A DNA stretch of 64,000 nucleotides, taken from the NCBI GenBank assembly GCA_965371225.1, contig CBDUXP010000003.1, forward strand, positions 74,877-138,876. The letters are read 5' to 3'. Position numbers and translations under genes: made by a program. Shown piece after piece: positions 8,281 through 16,702 of the stretch. The notes beneath the pieces are model-generated. The model had not been told where the DNA came from. It saw only the letters and a list, made by a program, of their open reading frames with translations, and made no database searches. The stretch comes from CBDUXP01 sp965371225 [NCBI: uncultured bacterium]. Its GTDB lineage: Bacteria > Abyssobacteria > SURF-5 > CBDUXP01. Position 1 is the first letter of the stretch, and each line of letters starts with the position of its first letter.

Positions 8281-8906
8281 CTACTCGCTCAAGACGGGGA
8301 AGCTACCTCAAAGGCCTGGTGTGCCGGGAGCGGCTGGAATGGGCGGCTATCCGGGTGGCGGCGGAGCGGGGCGTGGCCGGTGCGACGGTCGAGGCGGTGG
8401 CCGAGGCCGCCGGGGTGACCAAGGGCGCGGCGTACTGGCACTACCGGGACAAGCAGGCGCTGTTGCTCGCGGCCAGTGACCGGGCGCTTGAGGCGTGGAC
8501 CACGGATGGTCTGGGGGCGGTGCTGGGACTGCCGACCGCCGCCCAGCGGGTGGGGGCGGTGATTGCGGCCCATGTGGATCAGCTCCAGCAGTTGGCCAGC
8601 CCGGCGCTGTACCTGACCCGCCTGGCATTCGCCGGCGCGGGGGCAGCGCCGCACCTGCGGCAGTGGCGCGAACGCCTCCGGCTGATGGTCGGCGCCTCCA
8701 CCGGCGCGCCGCCGGTTCCGGCCCAGCACGTTGGCGGGCTCATTCACGGACTGCTCGCGGGCCTCCTGGGCCTGGGCATCCAGTGGGAGGCGCTGCGGGA
8801 CCGCGTGGCGCTGGAGACGGCGGCCGCCGGGCTGGCCCGCGGCTTTGCTGCTCAACTCGGTGTGCGCGAACAGATTACAGAACCATACGAATCAGTACTG
8901 TTTTAG
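8274..8906 (+). CDS. TetR/AcrR-family transcriptional regulator
   Basis: A 210-residue protein starting at ATG 8274, inside its own operator. The N-terminal helix-turn-helix is clear: 'ATVEAVAEAAGVTKGAAYWH' followed by 'YRDKQALLLAASDRALE'. The C-terminal ligand domain is alanine/leucine-rich and gives no ligand hint. No Shine-Dalgarno sequence precedes the start, in line with a leaderless transcript. The stop codon precedes the aminotransferase ATG by only 11 bases, and an operator-like sequence sits across the gene's end, so it probably represses both genes. Confidence 0.9.
   Translation: MVTTRSRRGSYLKGLVCRERLEWAAIRVAAERGVAGATVEAVAEAAGVTKGAAYWHYRDKQALLLAASDRALEAWTTDGLGAVLGLPTAAQRVGAVIAAHVDQLQQLASPALYLTRLAFAGAGAAPHLRQWRERLRLMVGASTGAPPVPAQHVGGLIHGLLAGLLGLGIQWEALRDRVALETAAAGLARGFAAQLGVREQITEPYESVLF
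8881..8902 (+). promoter_or_regulatory. TetR-type operator, copy 2 (imperfect)
   Basis: AACCATAC (8881-8888), six-base centre, GTACTGTT (8895-8902). The left arm is identical to that of copy 1 and the spacing is the same; the right arm differs at two positions. It lies in the last codons of tetR, just before the aminotransferase. Confidence 0.6.
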
Positions 8907-8917
8907 GAGAATCTACC

Positions 8918-9841
8918 ATGTCCACTTCCCCCGAGGTGCTCGATACCCCAGCCGACCCCGCCCCCTTGCCGGGCCGAGTTTGGGTCCGGATCAACGGCCG
9001 GCCCGTCGCCCCCCACGCGGCCACGGTGTCCGTGTTTGACCACGGGCTGCTCTATGGCGACGGGGTGTTCGAAGGCCTGCGGTTCGTCAACGGCCGGCCG
9101 TTCGAACTGGAGCCACACCTGTGCCGCCTGGCCGCCTCGGCCCACGCGCTGCGGCTGTCGTTGCCGCTCACCGTGGACGAACTTCGGGAGGAGGTGGAGG
9201 CGCTGATCGCGGACACCGGGCAACAGCAGGGCTACATCCGGCTCTTAGTCACCCGGGGGGTCGGCGACTTGGGGATTAGTCCGGCGATGTGTGCCCGCGC
9301 CACGCTGATCCTGATCGCGGCGCCGGTCACGATCTACAACGACGAGCGCCGGCAAGCGGGGATTCGCGCGATGACCCTCGCCGGGCGCCAGAAGGCGGTG
9401 GACGGGCTGGGCCCCCGGATCAAGTCGCTGAACTACCTGCCCAACGTGTTGGGCTGCCTCGATGCGGAGGCGGCGGGCGCGGCGGAGGGGATCTTCCTGA
9501 CTCCCGAGGGCTACGTGTCGGAGGGCACGGGGGACAACATCTTCGTCGTGCGCGACGGAGTCCTGGTGCAGCCGGACCCTGCGTGCGGCGGGCTGGAGGG
9601 TATCACGGCAAACGCGGTGCAGCGCCTGGCGGAGCGGGCGGGCATTCCCACCGCACGCCGCTGGTTGACGCGCTACGACCTGTACACGGCCGATGAAGTC
9701 TTCCTAACGGGCACGGCCGTGGGGCTTGTGCCCGTGACCGAGATTGACGGGCGCTGCATCGGCTCCGGAACATGCGGTCCAATTACCGTGCGGTTACAAG
9801 GCTTGCTTACCGCAGCCATGGAACGCGGCGGGATCGACTAG
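8918..9841 (+). CDS. ilvE: Branched-chain amino acid aminotransferase (class IV PLP fold)
   Basis: A 307-residue fold-type IV aminotransferase starting at ATG 8918 after a TAGGAGA ribosome site. Key features are 'VFDHGLLYGDGVFEG' (residues 39-53), the PLP lysine at about residue 169 in 'RIKSLNYLPNVL', 'EGTGDNIFVV' and 'GTAVGLVPV'. It converts Leu, Ile and Val to 2-oxo acids or back; some relatives act on D-amino acids or aminodeoxychorismate, but the sequence fits IlvE best. The TetR-linked operator suggests regulated use, perhaps with the leucine breakdown genes at 27.7-33 kb. Confidence 0.88.
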   Translation: MSTSPEVLDTPADPAPLPGRVWVRINGRPVAPHAATVSVFDHGLLYGDGVFEGLRFVNGRPFELEPHLCRLAASAHALRLSLPLTVDELREEVEALIADTGQQQGYIRLLVTRGVGDLGISPAMCARATLILIAAPVTIYNDERRQAGIRAMTLAGRQKAVDGLGPRIKSLNYLPNVLGCLDAEAAGAAEGIFLTPEGYVSEGTGDNIFVVRDGVLVQPDPACGGLEGITANAVQRLAERAGIPTARRWLTRYDLYTADEVFLTGTAVGLVPVTEIDGRCIGSGTCGPITVRLQGLLTAAMERGGID

Positions 9842-9873
9842 CGCGCGCGCCGGCGGCCCGGTACCGTAGGGCC

Positions 9874-10989
9874 GTGCAGACTCCTCATGCGTTGCGCGGC
9901 CTGGTCGGCGCGCAGGCCCGGGCCCAGGGCTTTGCCGCCGTGGGCGTGGCGCGGGCCGAGCCGGTCGCGGACGCCGACCGGTTGATGCAGTGGCTGGCCG
10001 CCGGGCGCCACGGCACCATGGGCTGGCTCGCCGAGCGCACGGAGTGGCGTCTGGATCCGCGCGCGTACTTTCCCGAGTGCCGCAGTGTGGTCGTCGTTGC
10101 GGAACCGTATTGGACAAGTCCCGCGAAGAACGGCCCGTGCGGTCGGGTGTCGAACTATGCGTGGGGCACGGCCGACTATCACGGCCACATGTTGCCGCGC
10201 CTGCGCGCGCTGGGCGGCGCGCTCGATGCGGCAGCCGGATCGCGCACCAAAGCGGTGGTCGACACGGCGCCGGTACTGGAGAAGTTCTGGGCGGCGCAAG
10301 CGGGCATCGGCTGGCTCGGCAAGCATACAAATATCCTGTCGCGCGAATTGGGGTCGTGGTTCTTTCTTGGCGTCCTGCTCACCACGGCCGACATCGCCCC
10401 GGACGGGCCGGTCGAAGATCATTGTGGGACCTGCACCGCGTGCCTCGACGCGTGCCCCACCGATGCGTTTCCCGCGCCGTATCAGCTCGACGCGCGGCGC
10501 TGCATTTCCTACCTGACCATCGAGCATCGCGGCGCCATCGATGAATCGCTGCGGGGGGACATGGGGGAGTTCCTGTTCGGTTGCGACGCCTGTCAGGATG
10601 TCTGTCCCTGGAACGATCGAGCGTTCGAGCCGGCCGGCGTGCCATACGCCCGGAGCGAGACGTGGACGCACCGCGCGCCGGCCGAGGCCTTCGCCTGGTC
10701 GGAGGACCAGTTCCGCGCTGCGACGCGCGGCACACCCGTGTCCCGGGCGAAACGTGCGGGTTTGGCGCGGAACCTGGCCATCGTGCTGGGCAATCGGGGC
10801 CGGGACGAGGATGCGGCCGCGCTCGCCATCGCGCTGGGGCATGACGATCCCATGGTCCGCGAGGCGGCCGCGTGGGCCCTGGGGCGCATCGGCGGCGCCG
10901 GCGCCCGCGCCGCGCTCGAGGTCCAGGGACAGGCCGAAGGAGAACCGGCCGTGCTGGACGCGATCGCGTCAGCGATGGAAGCGGTCTAG
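9874..10989 (+). CDS. queG: Epoxyqueuosine reductase QueG
   Basis: A 371-residue cobalamin- and iron-sulfur-dependent enzyme that reduces epoxyqueuosine to queuosine in tRNA. Two 4Fe-4S motifs are visible, 'CGTCTACLDACPTDAF' and 'CDACQDVCPW', with the QueG segments 'ISYLTIEHRG' and 'WFFLGVLLTT'. The C-terminus carries a HEAT/PBS-lyase-type repeat (about residues 305-365: 'DDPMVREAAAWALGRIG'). The start is GTG 9874, 32 bases after ilvE; an ATG-less extension inside ilvE is unlikely. Confidence 0.93.
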   Translation: MQTPHALRGLVGAQARAQGFAAVGVARAEPVADADRLMQWLAAGRHGTMGWLAERTEWRLDPRAYFPECRSVVVVAEPYWTSPAKNGPCGRVSNYAWGTADYHGHMLPRLRALGGALDAAAGSRTKAVVDTAPVLEKFWAAQAGIGWLGKHTNILSRELGSWFFLGVLLTTADIAPDGPVEDHCGTCTACLDACPTDAFPAPYQLDARRCISYLTIEHRGAIDESLRGDMGEFLFGCDACQDVCPWNDRAFEPAGVPYARSETWTHRAPAEAFAWSEDQFRAATRGTPVSRAKRAGLARNLAIVLGNRGRDEDAAALAIALGHDDPMVREAAAWALGRIGGAGARAALEVQGQAEGEPAVLDAIASAMEAV

Positions 10990-10992
10990 CGG

Positions 10993-11172
10993 GTGGGGCT
11001 CGACGTGCCCGGCTCCGGCTCAGAGAAGGACGCGCGCGCAGTGCAGGCGCGAGCGGAAATCGTTGCGCGGCTGCGCCGGTGGCACGGGATGGCCGTGCGC
11101 CTGGTCATCCTCGCGGCCATCACCGTCATCAGCGTCATCATCTTCCGCGTGTACCTGGCCGCGAGCAGGTAA
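10993..11172 (+). CDS. Small single-pass membrane protein, 59 aa
   Basis: An open frame from GTG 10993 to TAA 11172, just after queG. The first 30 residues are hydrophilic and basic ('AEIVARLRRWHGMAV'), followed by one clear membrane helix 'LVILAAITVISVIIFRVYLA' and a short 'ASR' tail. The pattern looks protein-coding, but no family is recognised and the start is uncertain. Confidence 0.45.
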   Translation: MGLDVPGSGSEKDARAVQARAEIVARLRRWHGMAVRLVILAAITVISVIIFRVYLAASR

Positions 11173-11188
11173 CACGCTCGGCCGCGCG

Positions 11189-12520
11189 TCAGACCAGCTT
11201 GACTAATCGCCGCGGGCCGATGCCCTTGAGGTCGTGCTCGCCCGCATCATCGAACGCAAAGCCGCCGCCTTCGACCATGCCGCGCACTACCTCGGTGGTG
11301 AGAATCTCATTCGCGCCAGCCACGGCGGACACGCGCGCGGCAATGTTCACGCACGTGCCGGACAAGTCTTCGCCCATCTCATAGGCCTCGCCCGCGTGCA
11401 GCCCGGCGCGAATCTCGATGCCCAGCGCCCGAGCCTCCTCCACGAGCGCCTTACCGGTGCGGAGGGCCTGCCCCGGTGCAGGGAACGCGGCCATCACCCC
11501 GTCCCCCGTGAAGGACACCACCCGGCCGCCGTTCCGCTCGACGGTGCCTTGGGTGGTGGATTCGAAACGCTTGCGGAGCGCCTGCCAGGCGGCATCCCCG
11601 TGAGTCTTCTGCTGCGTGGTGGAATCCACGATGTCGGTAAACAACACGCTGACCACCACCGGGTCCGAGGTACGCACCGCGCCACCCGCCACAAACGTTT
11701 CCATAGCGGTCAGCACCTCGTCAGCGACGGCGGCGTCGAACCAGGGCACGTGCCAGTTGGAAACGGGTTCCAGATACTGGGCATGCGCAATATGCTCGGC
11801 GAAGTATCGACCGTGCGCCGCTGGCACGCATAACTCGTCCCGTGCGTGGATCACCAGCGTTGGCACCTCGATCCGCCGGAGCATCGGCCGCAGGTCCATC
11901 CCACGCATCCCGTGGAAGATGGAGCGGTACATGGCCGGACTGGCGGTCGCCTGCAAGTACCGCGCTACTTGAAATATGCCCCGCGAATCGAGGTCTGGAA
12001 ATGAGCGGCGTGCGAACGCTTGGATGAAGGTTTCGAAATCCCCCCCCATCCCTTCCGTTACGTGGGCGGTGAAACTGTTTTGGTCGGACATGGGGGTGAA
12101 CGGATCCAGAGAGTCACAACAGATTGCGTCTACCAGGATCAACTTTTCTACCCGCTCCGGGTAGGTGACGGTGAAGAGCACCGCAAGCGAGCCGCCGTGC
12201 GAGATACCGCTGACGATGGCCCGCTCGGTGTCGGTAGCCCGGAAGATCGCCTCAATATCGGCCACCTGCTGGTCCAACGTGGTCACGCTCGTGCCGCGGT
12301 CCGACAGGCCCGTGCCGCGCTTATCAAACCGAATCACGCGGGCACGCTTGGTCAAGCGCTCGTAGTAGCCAGCCTGCGCAGGATAGGTGTCCTCAAGCGC
12401 GAGGTTGGAGATGGCCCCCGGGATCTGCATGTACGTGGGCCCGTCCTCGCTGAGGATCTGATACGCGAGCGCGACGCCGTCGGATGTGGTGTAGTGCGTG
12501 CGCGGCAGCAGATCTGCCAT
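11189..12520 (-). CDS. Alpha/beta hydrolase fused to class III nucleotide cyclase (copy A)
   Basis: A 443-residue two-domain protein. Residues 1-275 are an alpha/beta hydrolase with nucleophile elbow 'GISHGG' (Ser107) and 'RFDKRGTGLSDR'. Residues 288-443 are an adenylate/guanylate cyclase domain with metal-binding Asp296 ('FTDIVDST') and Asp340 ('FTGDGVM') and the transition-state pair Asn392/Arg396 ('VNIAAR'), so catalysis is plausible. No membrane segment is seen, so it should be cytosolic. The ATG at 12520 follows GGGAGGG. It is a tandem paralogue of the gene at 12549-13874. The hydrolase domain may act as a ligand sensor; this is inference. Confidence 0.87.
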   Translation of the reverse strand: MADLLPRTHYTTSDGVALAYQILSEDGPTYMQIPGAISNLALEDTYPAQAGYYERLTKRARVIRFDKRGTGLSDRGTSVTTLDQQVADIEAIFRATDTERAIVSGISHGGSLAVLFTVTYPERVEKLILVDAICCDSLDPFTPMSDQNSFTAHVTEGMGGDFETFIQAFARRSFPDLDSRGIFQVARYLQATASPAMYRSIFHGMRGMDLRPMLRRIEVPTLVIHARDELCVPAAHGRYFAEHIAHAQYLEPVSNWHVPWFDAAVADEVLTAMETFVAGGAVRTSDPVVVSVLFTDIVDSTTQQKTHGDAAWQALRKRFESTTQGTVERNGGRVVSFTGDGVMAAFPAPGQALRTGKALVEEARALGIEIRAGLHAGEAYEMGEDLSGTCVNIAARVSAVAGANEILTTEVVRGMVEGGGFAFDDAGEHDLKGIGPRRLVKLV

Positions 12521-12545
12521 GTGGTGCCCTCCCCGGGTGGGTCGT

Positions 12546-12551
12546 ATTCTA
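12546..12551 (-). promoter_or_regulatory. Putative -10 box of hydrolase-cyclase copy A
   Basis: TAGAAT on the minus strand, 25 bases before the start and overlapping the stop of copy B. The same GCATAGAATA string precedes copy B at the equivalent place, so it was probably part of the duplicated unit. No clear -35 box. Confidence 0.35.
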
Positions 12552-13874
12552 TGCCAGGCGCACAAGCTGGCGGGAGCCGATGCCTTTGAGGTCGTGCTCG
12601 CCGGCGTCGTCGAACGCAAAACCGCCGCCTTCGACCATGCCGCGCACGGCTTCGGTGGTGAGGATTTCACTCGCGCCCGCCGCGGCGGACACCCGCGCGG
12701 CAATGTTCACGCACGTGCCGGACAGGTCCTCACCGATGCGGTACGCCTCGCCCGCGTGGATTCCCGCCCGAATCTGGATGTCCAGGTCGCGTGCGTCGGC
12801 CACGAGGGCTTTCGCCGCGCGGAGCGCGTCGCCGGGCGCGGGAAACTCCGCCATGATGCCGTCCCCGGTGAAGCTGGCGATGCGCCCGAAGAACTGTTCC
12901 ACGCAGCGGGTGGAGCGCGCCTCGAAGTTCTCGCGCAATGTGCGCCACGCACTATCTCCCCGGGTTTTCTGCTGGGCGGTGGAATCCACGATGTCGGTGA
13001 ACAGGACGCTGACCACGACGCGGTCGCCGGTATGCCGAACCTGCCCGGTTACGAATTCCTCGATCGCGGCCACCAGCAGGGGCATGGCGTGCTCGTCGGC
13101 GAACGGGGTGTGGCTGTGCGAGTCGATTACGTGCAGGGTGGCGTCCGGAATGTGTTCGGCGAAATAGCGGCCGTGGTGCACCGGCGCAATTTGATCGTGC
13201 GCCGAATGGAACACGAGCGTCGGGACTTGGATGCGGGGCAGGAGTGATCGGATGTCGAACCCGATGAGGCTCCGAATCATGCCGGCCAGCGCCGATGCGC
13301 TGGAGGCGGACTGCAAGTAGGCAATGAACTCTCTGCGCTCGGGTTCGGAGGATGTGGGATGCGAGACGCGCGCCAAGCCCTCCGCGTACCGCCCGTAGTC
13401 GCGGTCCAAGGCACGGAGGGCGCGGTCCCAATCGGTGAGGGCGTTGTCATCCGAGAAAGGCCCGAAGGGGTCGTGGAAGTCTCCACAGAGGCCGGCCGTG
13501 AGGATGAGGTGCGACACGCGGTCCGGGTGCGCGATGGCGTAGAGGACAGCGATGGCAGCGCCATGGGAGATGCCGTGCAGGATCGTGCGCTCCGTGCCGG
13601 TGGCCGCGCAGATGGCTTCGATATCCCGCACCTGCTGTTCGACGGTGGGCGGGCGGCTCATGCGATCCGAAAGCCCCTGACCGCGCTTGTCGAAGCGGAT
13701 GACCCGGGAAAAGCGGCTGAGGTGTTCGAAGTAGCGGGCGACGACGGGCATCGAGTCTTCGAAGCCCAGGTGCGACACGAGACCGGGGATGTTCAGCAGG
13801 GTCGACCCGGATTCGCTCAGGACCTGATAGGCGATCGAGACGCCGTCGGAGTTGACGTATTGCGTGCGGTGCAT
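12549..13874 (-). CDS. Alpha/beta hydrolase fused to class III nucleotide cyclase (copy B)
   Basis: A 441-residue paralogue of the next gene, with the same order: hydrolase domain with 'GISHGAA' elbow and 'RFDKRGQGLSDR', then a cyclase domain with 'LFTDIVDST', 'FTGDGIMAEF' and 'VNIAARVSA'. All four catalytic positions (two Asp, Asn, Arg) are kept. In the 52 residues from GEDLSG to DLKGI the two copies differ at only three positions, while the hydrolase halves are much more different. This points to recent duplication with gene conversion or purifying selection on the C-terminal end. Product (cAMP or cGMP) cannot be told by eye. Confidence 0.87.
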   Translation of the reverse strand: MHRTQYVNSDGVSIAYQVLSESGSTLLNIPGLVSHLGFEDSMPVVARYFEHLSRFSRVIRFDKRGQGLSDRMSRPPTVEQQVRDIEAICAATGTERTILHGISHGAAIAVLYAIAHPDRVSHLILTAGLCGDFHDPFGPFSDDNALTDWDRALRALDRDYGRYAEGLARVSHPTSSEPERREFIAYLQSASSASALAGMIRSLIGFDIRSLLPRIQVPTLVFHSAHDQIAPVHHGRYFAEHIPDATLHVIDSHSHTPFADEHAMPLLVAAIEEFVTGQVRHTGDRVVVSVLFTDIVDSTAQQKTRGDSAWRTLRENFEARSTRCVEQFFGRIASFTGDGIMAEFPAPGDALRAAKALVADARDLDIQIRAGIHAGEAYRIGEDLSGTCVNIAARVSAAAGASEILTTEAVRGMVEGGGFAFDDAGEHDLKGIGSRQLVRLA

Positions 13875-13914
13875 GGGCGCGCCGTTCCCTCTCTCGGCGC
13901 TTCCGGGCGGGCCT

Positions 13915-13920
13915 ATTCTA
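13915..13920 (-). promoter_or_regulatory. Putative -10 box of hydrolase-cyclase copy B
   Basis: TAGAAT on the minus strand about 41 bases before the start; same sequence context as the box before copy A. Confidence 0.3.
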
Positions 13921-13949
13921 TGCGAACCGGCCCGCGCATGGGGGATGGC

Positions 13950-14780
13950 TCAGGTGCCCACACGCTCGAGTAAGGCGCACATCCCGCGCGCGAGCACTTC
14001 CGCCGCGGCGGCGGGATTCTCCAGTTGTGGCGTGTGCCCGGCGTCGGGGATGACGTACTTGGTGGCGTTGGGAATCTTGGCGGCCATAATCTCGGCGGCC
14101 ACCTGAAAGTCCGCATCGTGCTCGCTGATGAACACGGCCGTCGGACACGCGATCTCGCCCAGGCGCGCCGTATGCCGCGGCTTCTCGCGCATGGCGTACC
14201 GGCTGTTGACATACGCTTCGACCGTGTTCAGCAGGTATTGCTCGCGCACCAGTTCCGCGCCGCCCGGGAGGTCCGCGTGGCGCGCCGCAAAGGGGTTCAG
14301 CTTCCGCCCTTGGTCGAAGAGCGCTTCGAGGCCGGCCGCTTGCACGAACGCGATGAGCGCGTCTTCCCGTGCGAAATGTTCTTCGGTTTTCATGAGGGGC
14401 CCGGGCGTGGTGTTGAGCAGCCCGAGGGCGCTGACGCGCTCCGGCCAGGTGAGTACGCATTCCAGCGCGATCATGCCGCCCATGCTGTGGCCCAACACGA
14501 TGGGGCGATCGAGCTGCCAGTGGTCCAGCAGTTGCCGGACACCGTCGGCGAAGGCCGGGATGCTGTATGCGGCGCGCTCGACGGGTTTCGCGCTCTGGCC
14601 GTGCCCCAGCGAGTCCGGGCGGTAGAGGCGGAAGTGCGGGCGCAACGCGTCCACCACGGTGTCCCAGACCCGTAGGTTCGCCGAGATGCCGTGCAGCAGC
14701 ACCAGGGGCGGGGCGTCGGCGCCCGCGGTGAGGTCGGTGGCGTAGTGCCACGGATATCCGTCGATCTGGAGTTCAGGCAT
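13950..14780 (-). CDS. Alpha/beta hydrolase
   Basis: A 276-residue single-domain hydrolase. 'LLHGISANLRVWD' supplies the oxyanion region, 'GHSMGG' the nucleophile Ser, 'EHDADF' the acid and 'DAGHTPQLENP' the His, so the triad is complete. The start is ATG 14780 ('MPELQIDGYP'). The family includes 3-oxoadipate enol-lactonases, esterases and C-C hydrolases; no substrate can be assigned. It is the first of three minus-strand genes with this fold, but lacks a cyclase domain. Confidence 0.85.
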   Translation of the reverse strand: MPELQIDGYPWHYATDLTAGADAPPLVLLHGISANLRVWDTVVDALRPHFRLYRPDSLGHGQSAKPVERAAYSIPAFADGVRQLLDHWQLDRPIVLGHSMGGMIALECVLTWPERVSALGLLNTTPGPLMKTEEHFAREDALIAFVQAAGLEALFDQGRKLNPFAARHADLPGGAELVREQYLLNTVEAYVNSRYAMREKPRHTARLGEIACPTAVFISEHDADFQVAAEIMAAKIPNATKYVIPDAGHTPQLENPAAAAEVLARGMCALLERVGT

Positions 14781-14861
14781 GGGGCGTCTCTCCCGGCGCG
14801 CGCGCCGCCTTGCGGGTGGCGCGTGGGGCGTCAGTATATCCATGCCTGCGAGCGCGGCGGC

Positions 14862-14873
14862 GTGTGATAGATT
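14862..14873 (+). promoter_or_regulatory. Putative extended -10 promoter of the acetolactate-synthase-like gene
   Basis: GTGTGATAGATT, with TG one base before TAGATT, 36 bases before the ATG. The same 12-base string with one change (GTGTGATAGACT) precedes the leucine-degradation operon at 27698. No -35 box is evident. Confidence 0.4.
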
Positions 14874-14908
14874 ACGCGCCCGCGCACCGCCGCCGGGAAG
14901 GAAAGTAT

Positions 14909-16552
14909 ATGTCCCAGAACGCTGCCCAACTGCTCGTCCGCTGTTTGGAGAACGAGGGGGTCGAGTACATCTTCGGCGTGCCGGGCGAGGAGAACCTCGC
15001 CATGATGGATGCGCTGCTGGACAGTTCGGTCACGTTTCACGCGACGCGCCACGAACAGGGCGCGGCGTTCATGTGTGATGTGTACGGGCGGCTGACGGGG
15101 CGCGCGGCCGTGTGCCTGAGCACGTTGGGCCCGGGGGCGACGAACCTGCTGACGGGGGTCGCCGACGCCAACATGGACCGGGCGCCCATCGTGGCGATCA
15201 CCGGCCAGGCGGGGCGCAATCGCTTGCACAAGGAAAGCCACCAGGCCCTGGACCTGGTCAGCCTGTTCCGGCCCGTGACGAAGTGGAACGCGCAGATCAA
15301 CATGCCGGAGATCGTGCCGGAGATCGTGCGGAAGGCGTTCAAGGTGGCGCAAGAGGAGAAGCCGGGGGCGACGCACATCGATTTTCCCGAGGACGTGGCG
15401 GACATGCCGGTGGATCTGGCGCCCGTGCCGATTCGGGATGAGAAGGTGAATCGGCCGGCACCGACGCTGGAAACTCTCGAGCAAGCCAAAGCGCTGATCG
15501 AGGCCGCCGAGCGTCCGATCATCATGGCGGGCAACGGGGTCTGTCGCGGCCAGGCGGGCGACGCGCTGACCCGGTTCGTCACGGAGGTGAACATTCCGGT
15601 GGCGACCACGTTCATGGGCAAGGGCGCGGTCTCCACGAAACACCCGCTCTCCCTGTTCGCCGTCGGCCTGCAGTCGAAGGATTACGTCTCCGCCGGGTTC
15701 GCCCAGGCGGACCTGGTGATCTGTGTGGGTTACGACATCGTGGAGTACCCGCCGGAGCTGTGGAACCCGACGCGGGATAAGAAGATCCTCCACATCGACA
15801 TGTTGGCGGCCGAAGTGGACGCCGCGTACAACCCCGTGTGCCAGGTGGTGGGGGATATCGCGTGGACCCTCGAGCGGCTGGACCTGTTGCTCAAACCCAA
15901 AACGGATACGCCTCTGCCACGCGACCTGCGGGATATGTTGGTGGAAGAGGTGCGGCAGGGGGGGCTGGACGACGGGTTTCCCGTTAAGCCGCAGCGCATC
16001 TGCTTTGACCTGCGCCAGGTACTCCGGAACGAAGACATCCTCATCAGCGACGTGGGCGCGCACAAGATGTGGCTGGCGCGCATGTACTTCACGCGGCAGC
16101 CCAATACGTGCATCATTTCCAATGGCTTCGCTTCTATGGGGATCGCCCTGCCCGGCGCCATCGCCGCGCAACTGGTGTACCCCCAGCGGACGGTGGTGGC
16201 GGCCACCGGTGACGCGGGCTTTCTCATGAACGTGCAGGAGTTGGAGACGGCGGTCCGCCTGAAGACGCCGATCATCATCTTGATTTGGCGCGATAGCGCC
16301 TACGGGCTCATCAAGTGGAAGCAGATGAGCCGGTACGGCCGCCCGTCCCACGTGGATTTCGGGAATCCCGACTTCGTGCAGCTCGCCGAGAGCTTCGGCG
16401 CCCGCGGCATGCGCATCAACAGCACCGCCGAACTCCGCCCGGCGCTGGAGCAGGCGCAGCGGTCTACGGTGCCGGTCGTTATCGACTGTCCCGTGGACTA
16501 CGCGGAGAACATGAAGCTCACCGAGAAACTGGGCAGCCTGCAGATCGCTTGA
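14909..16552 (+). CDS. Thiamine-diphosphate enzyme, acetolactate synthase large-subunit-like
   Basis: A 547-residue protein starting at ATG 14909 after GGAAGGAAAG. It has the three ThDP-enzyme domains: the N-terminal pyrimidine-binding domain with catalytic Glu49 ('ATRHEQGAAFM'), the central domain ('ERPIIMAGNGV') and the C-terminal pyrophosphate domain with the Mg/ThDP motif 'TGDAGFLMN'. It resembles catabolic AlsS-type or stand-alone IlvB enzymes that make 2-acetolactate from two pyruvates. No regulatory small subunit (ilvN) lies nearby, which favours a stand-alone enzyme; related ThDP decarboxylases cannot be excluded. Confidence 0.82.
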   Translation: MSQNAAQLLVRCLENEGVEYIFGVPGEENLAMMDALLDSSVTFHATRHEQGAAFMCDVYGRLTGRAAVCLSTLGPGATNLLTGVADANMDRAPIVAITGQAGRNRLHKESHQALDLVSLFRPVTKWNAQINMPEIVPEIVRKAFKVAQEEKPGATHIDFPEDVADMPVDLAPVPIRDEKVNRPAPTLETLEQAKALIEAAERPIIMAGNGVCRGQAGDALTRFVTEVNIPVATTFMGKGAVSTKHPLSLFAVGLQSKDYVSAGFAQADLVICVGYDIVEYPPELWNPTRDKKILHIDMLAAEVDAAYNPVCQVVGDIAWTLERLDLLLKPKTDTPLPRDLRDMLVEEVRQGGLDDGFPVKPQRICFDLRQVLRNEDILISDVGAHKMWLARMYFTRQPNTCIISNGFASMGIALPGAIAAQLVYPQRTVVAATGDAGFLMNVQELETAVRLKTPIIILIWRDSAYGLIKWKQMSRYGRPSHVDFGNPDFVQLAESFGARGMRINSTAELRPALEQAQRSTVPVVIDCPVDYAENMKLTEKLGSLQIA

Positions 16553-16584
16553 GCGGCGTTCGGCCCTGCGCGGGGGGGTGGCGC

Positions 16585-16611
16585 GGGCGGACACGCGGGT
16601 CCGCCCCTACG
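16585..16611 (+). repeat. REP-like palindrome, copy 1
   Basis: Arms GGGCGGAC (16585-16592) and GTCCGCCC (16599-16606) around a six-base loop, followed by CTACG. It belongs to a small family with copies at 16664, 16703, 16779 and a worn one at 16837. Confidence 0.7.
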
Positions 16612-16663
16612 ACCGAATGCGCGGGGGCCGCCGCGATCGGTGGCGCGGCGCGTCCGGCAGGAT

Positions 16664-16688
16664 GGGCGCAATAAATTGCGCCCCTGCG
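16664..16688 (+). repeat. REP-like palindrome, copy 2
   Basis: Arms GGGCGCAAT (16664-16672) and ATTGCGCCC (16675-16683) with a two-base centre and a CTGCG tail. The arm sequence differs from copy 1, but the GGG start, the CCC end and the tail are alike. Confidence 0.55.
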
Positions 16689-16702
16689 AAGCCACGATGC
16701 GG

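Noticed and set aside
11189-14780. Defence island (CBASS-like) based on cyclase genes
   Set aside because: The cyclases are class III with hydrolase sensors, not CD-NTases, and no effector nuclease, phospholipase or membrane effector adjoins them.
14831-16594. 587-codon open frame opposite the acetolactate-synthase-like gene
   Set aside because: The plus-strand enzyme has all ThDP motifs; the minus product is His/Arg-rich with none.
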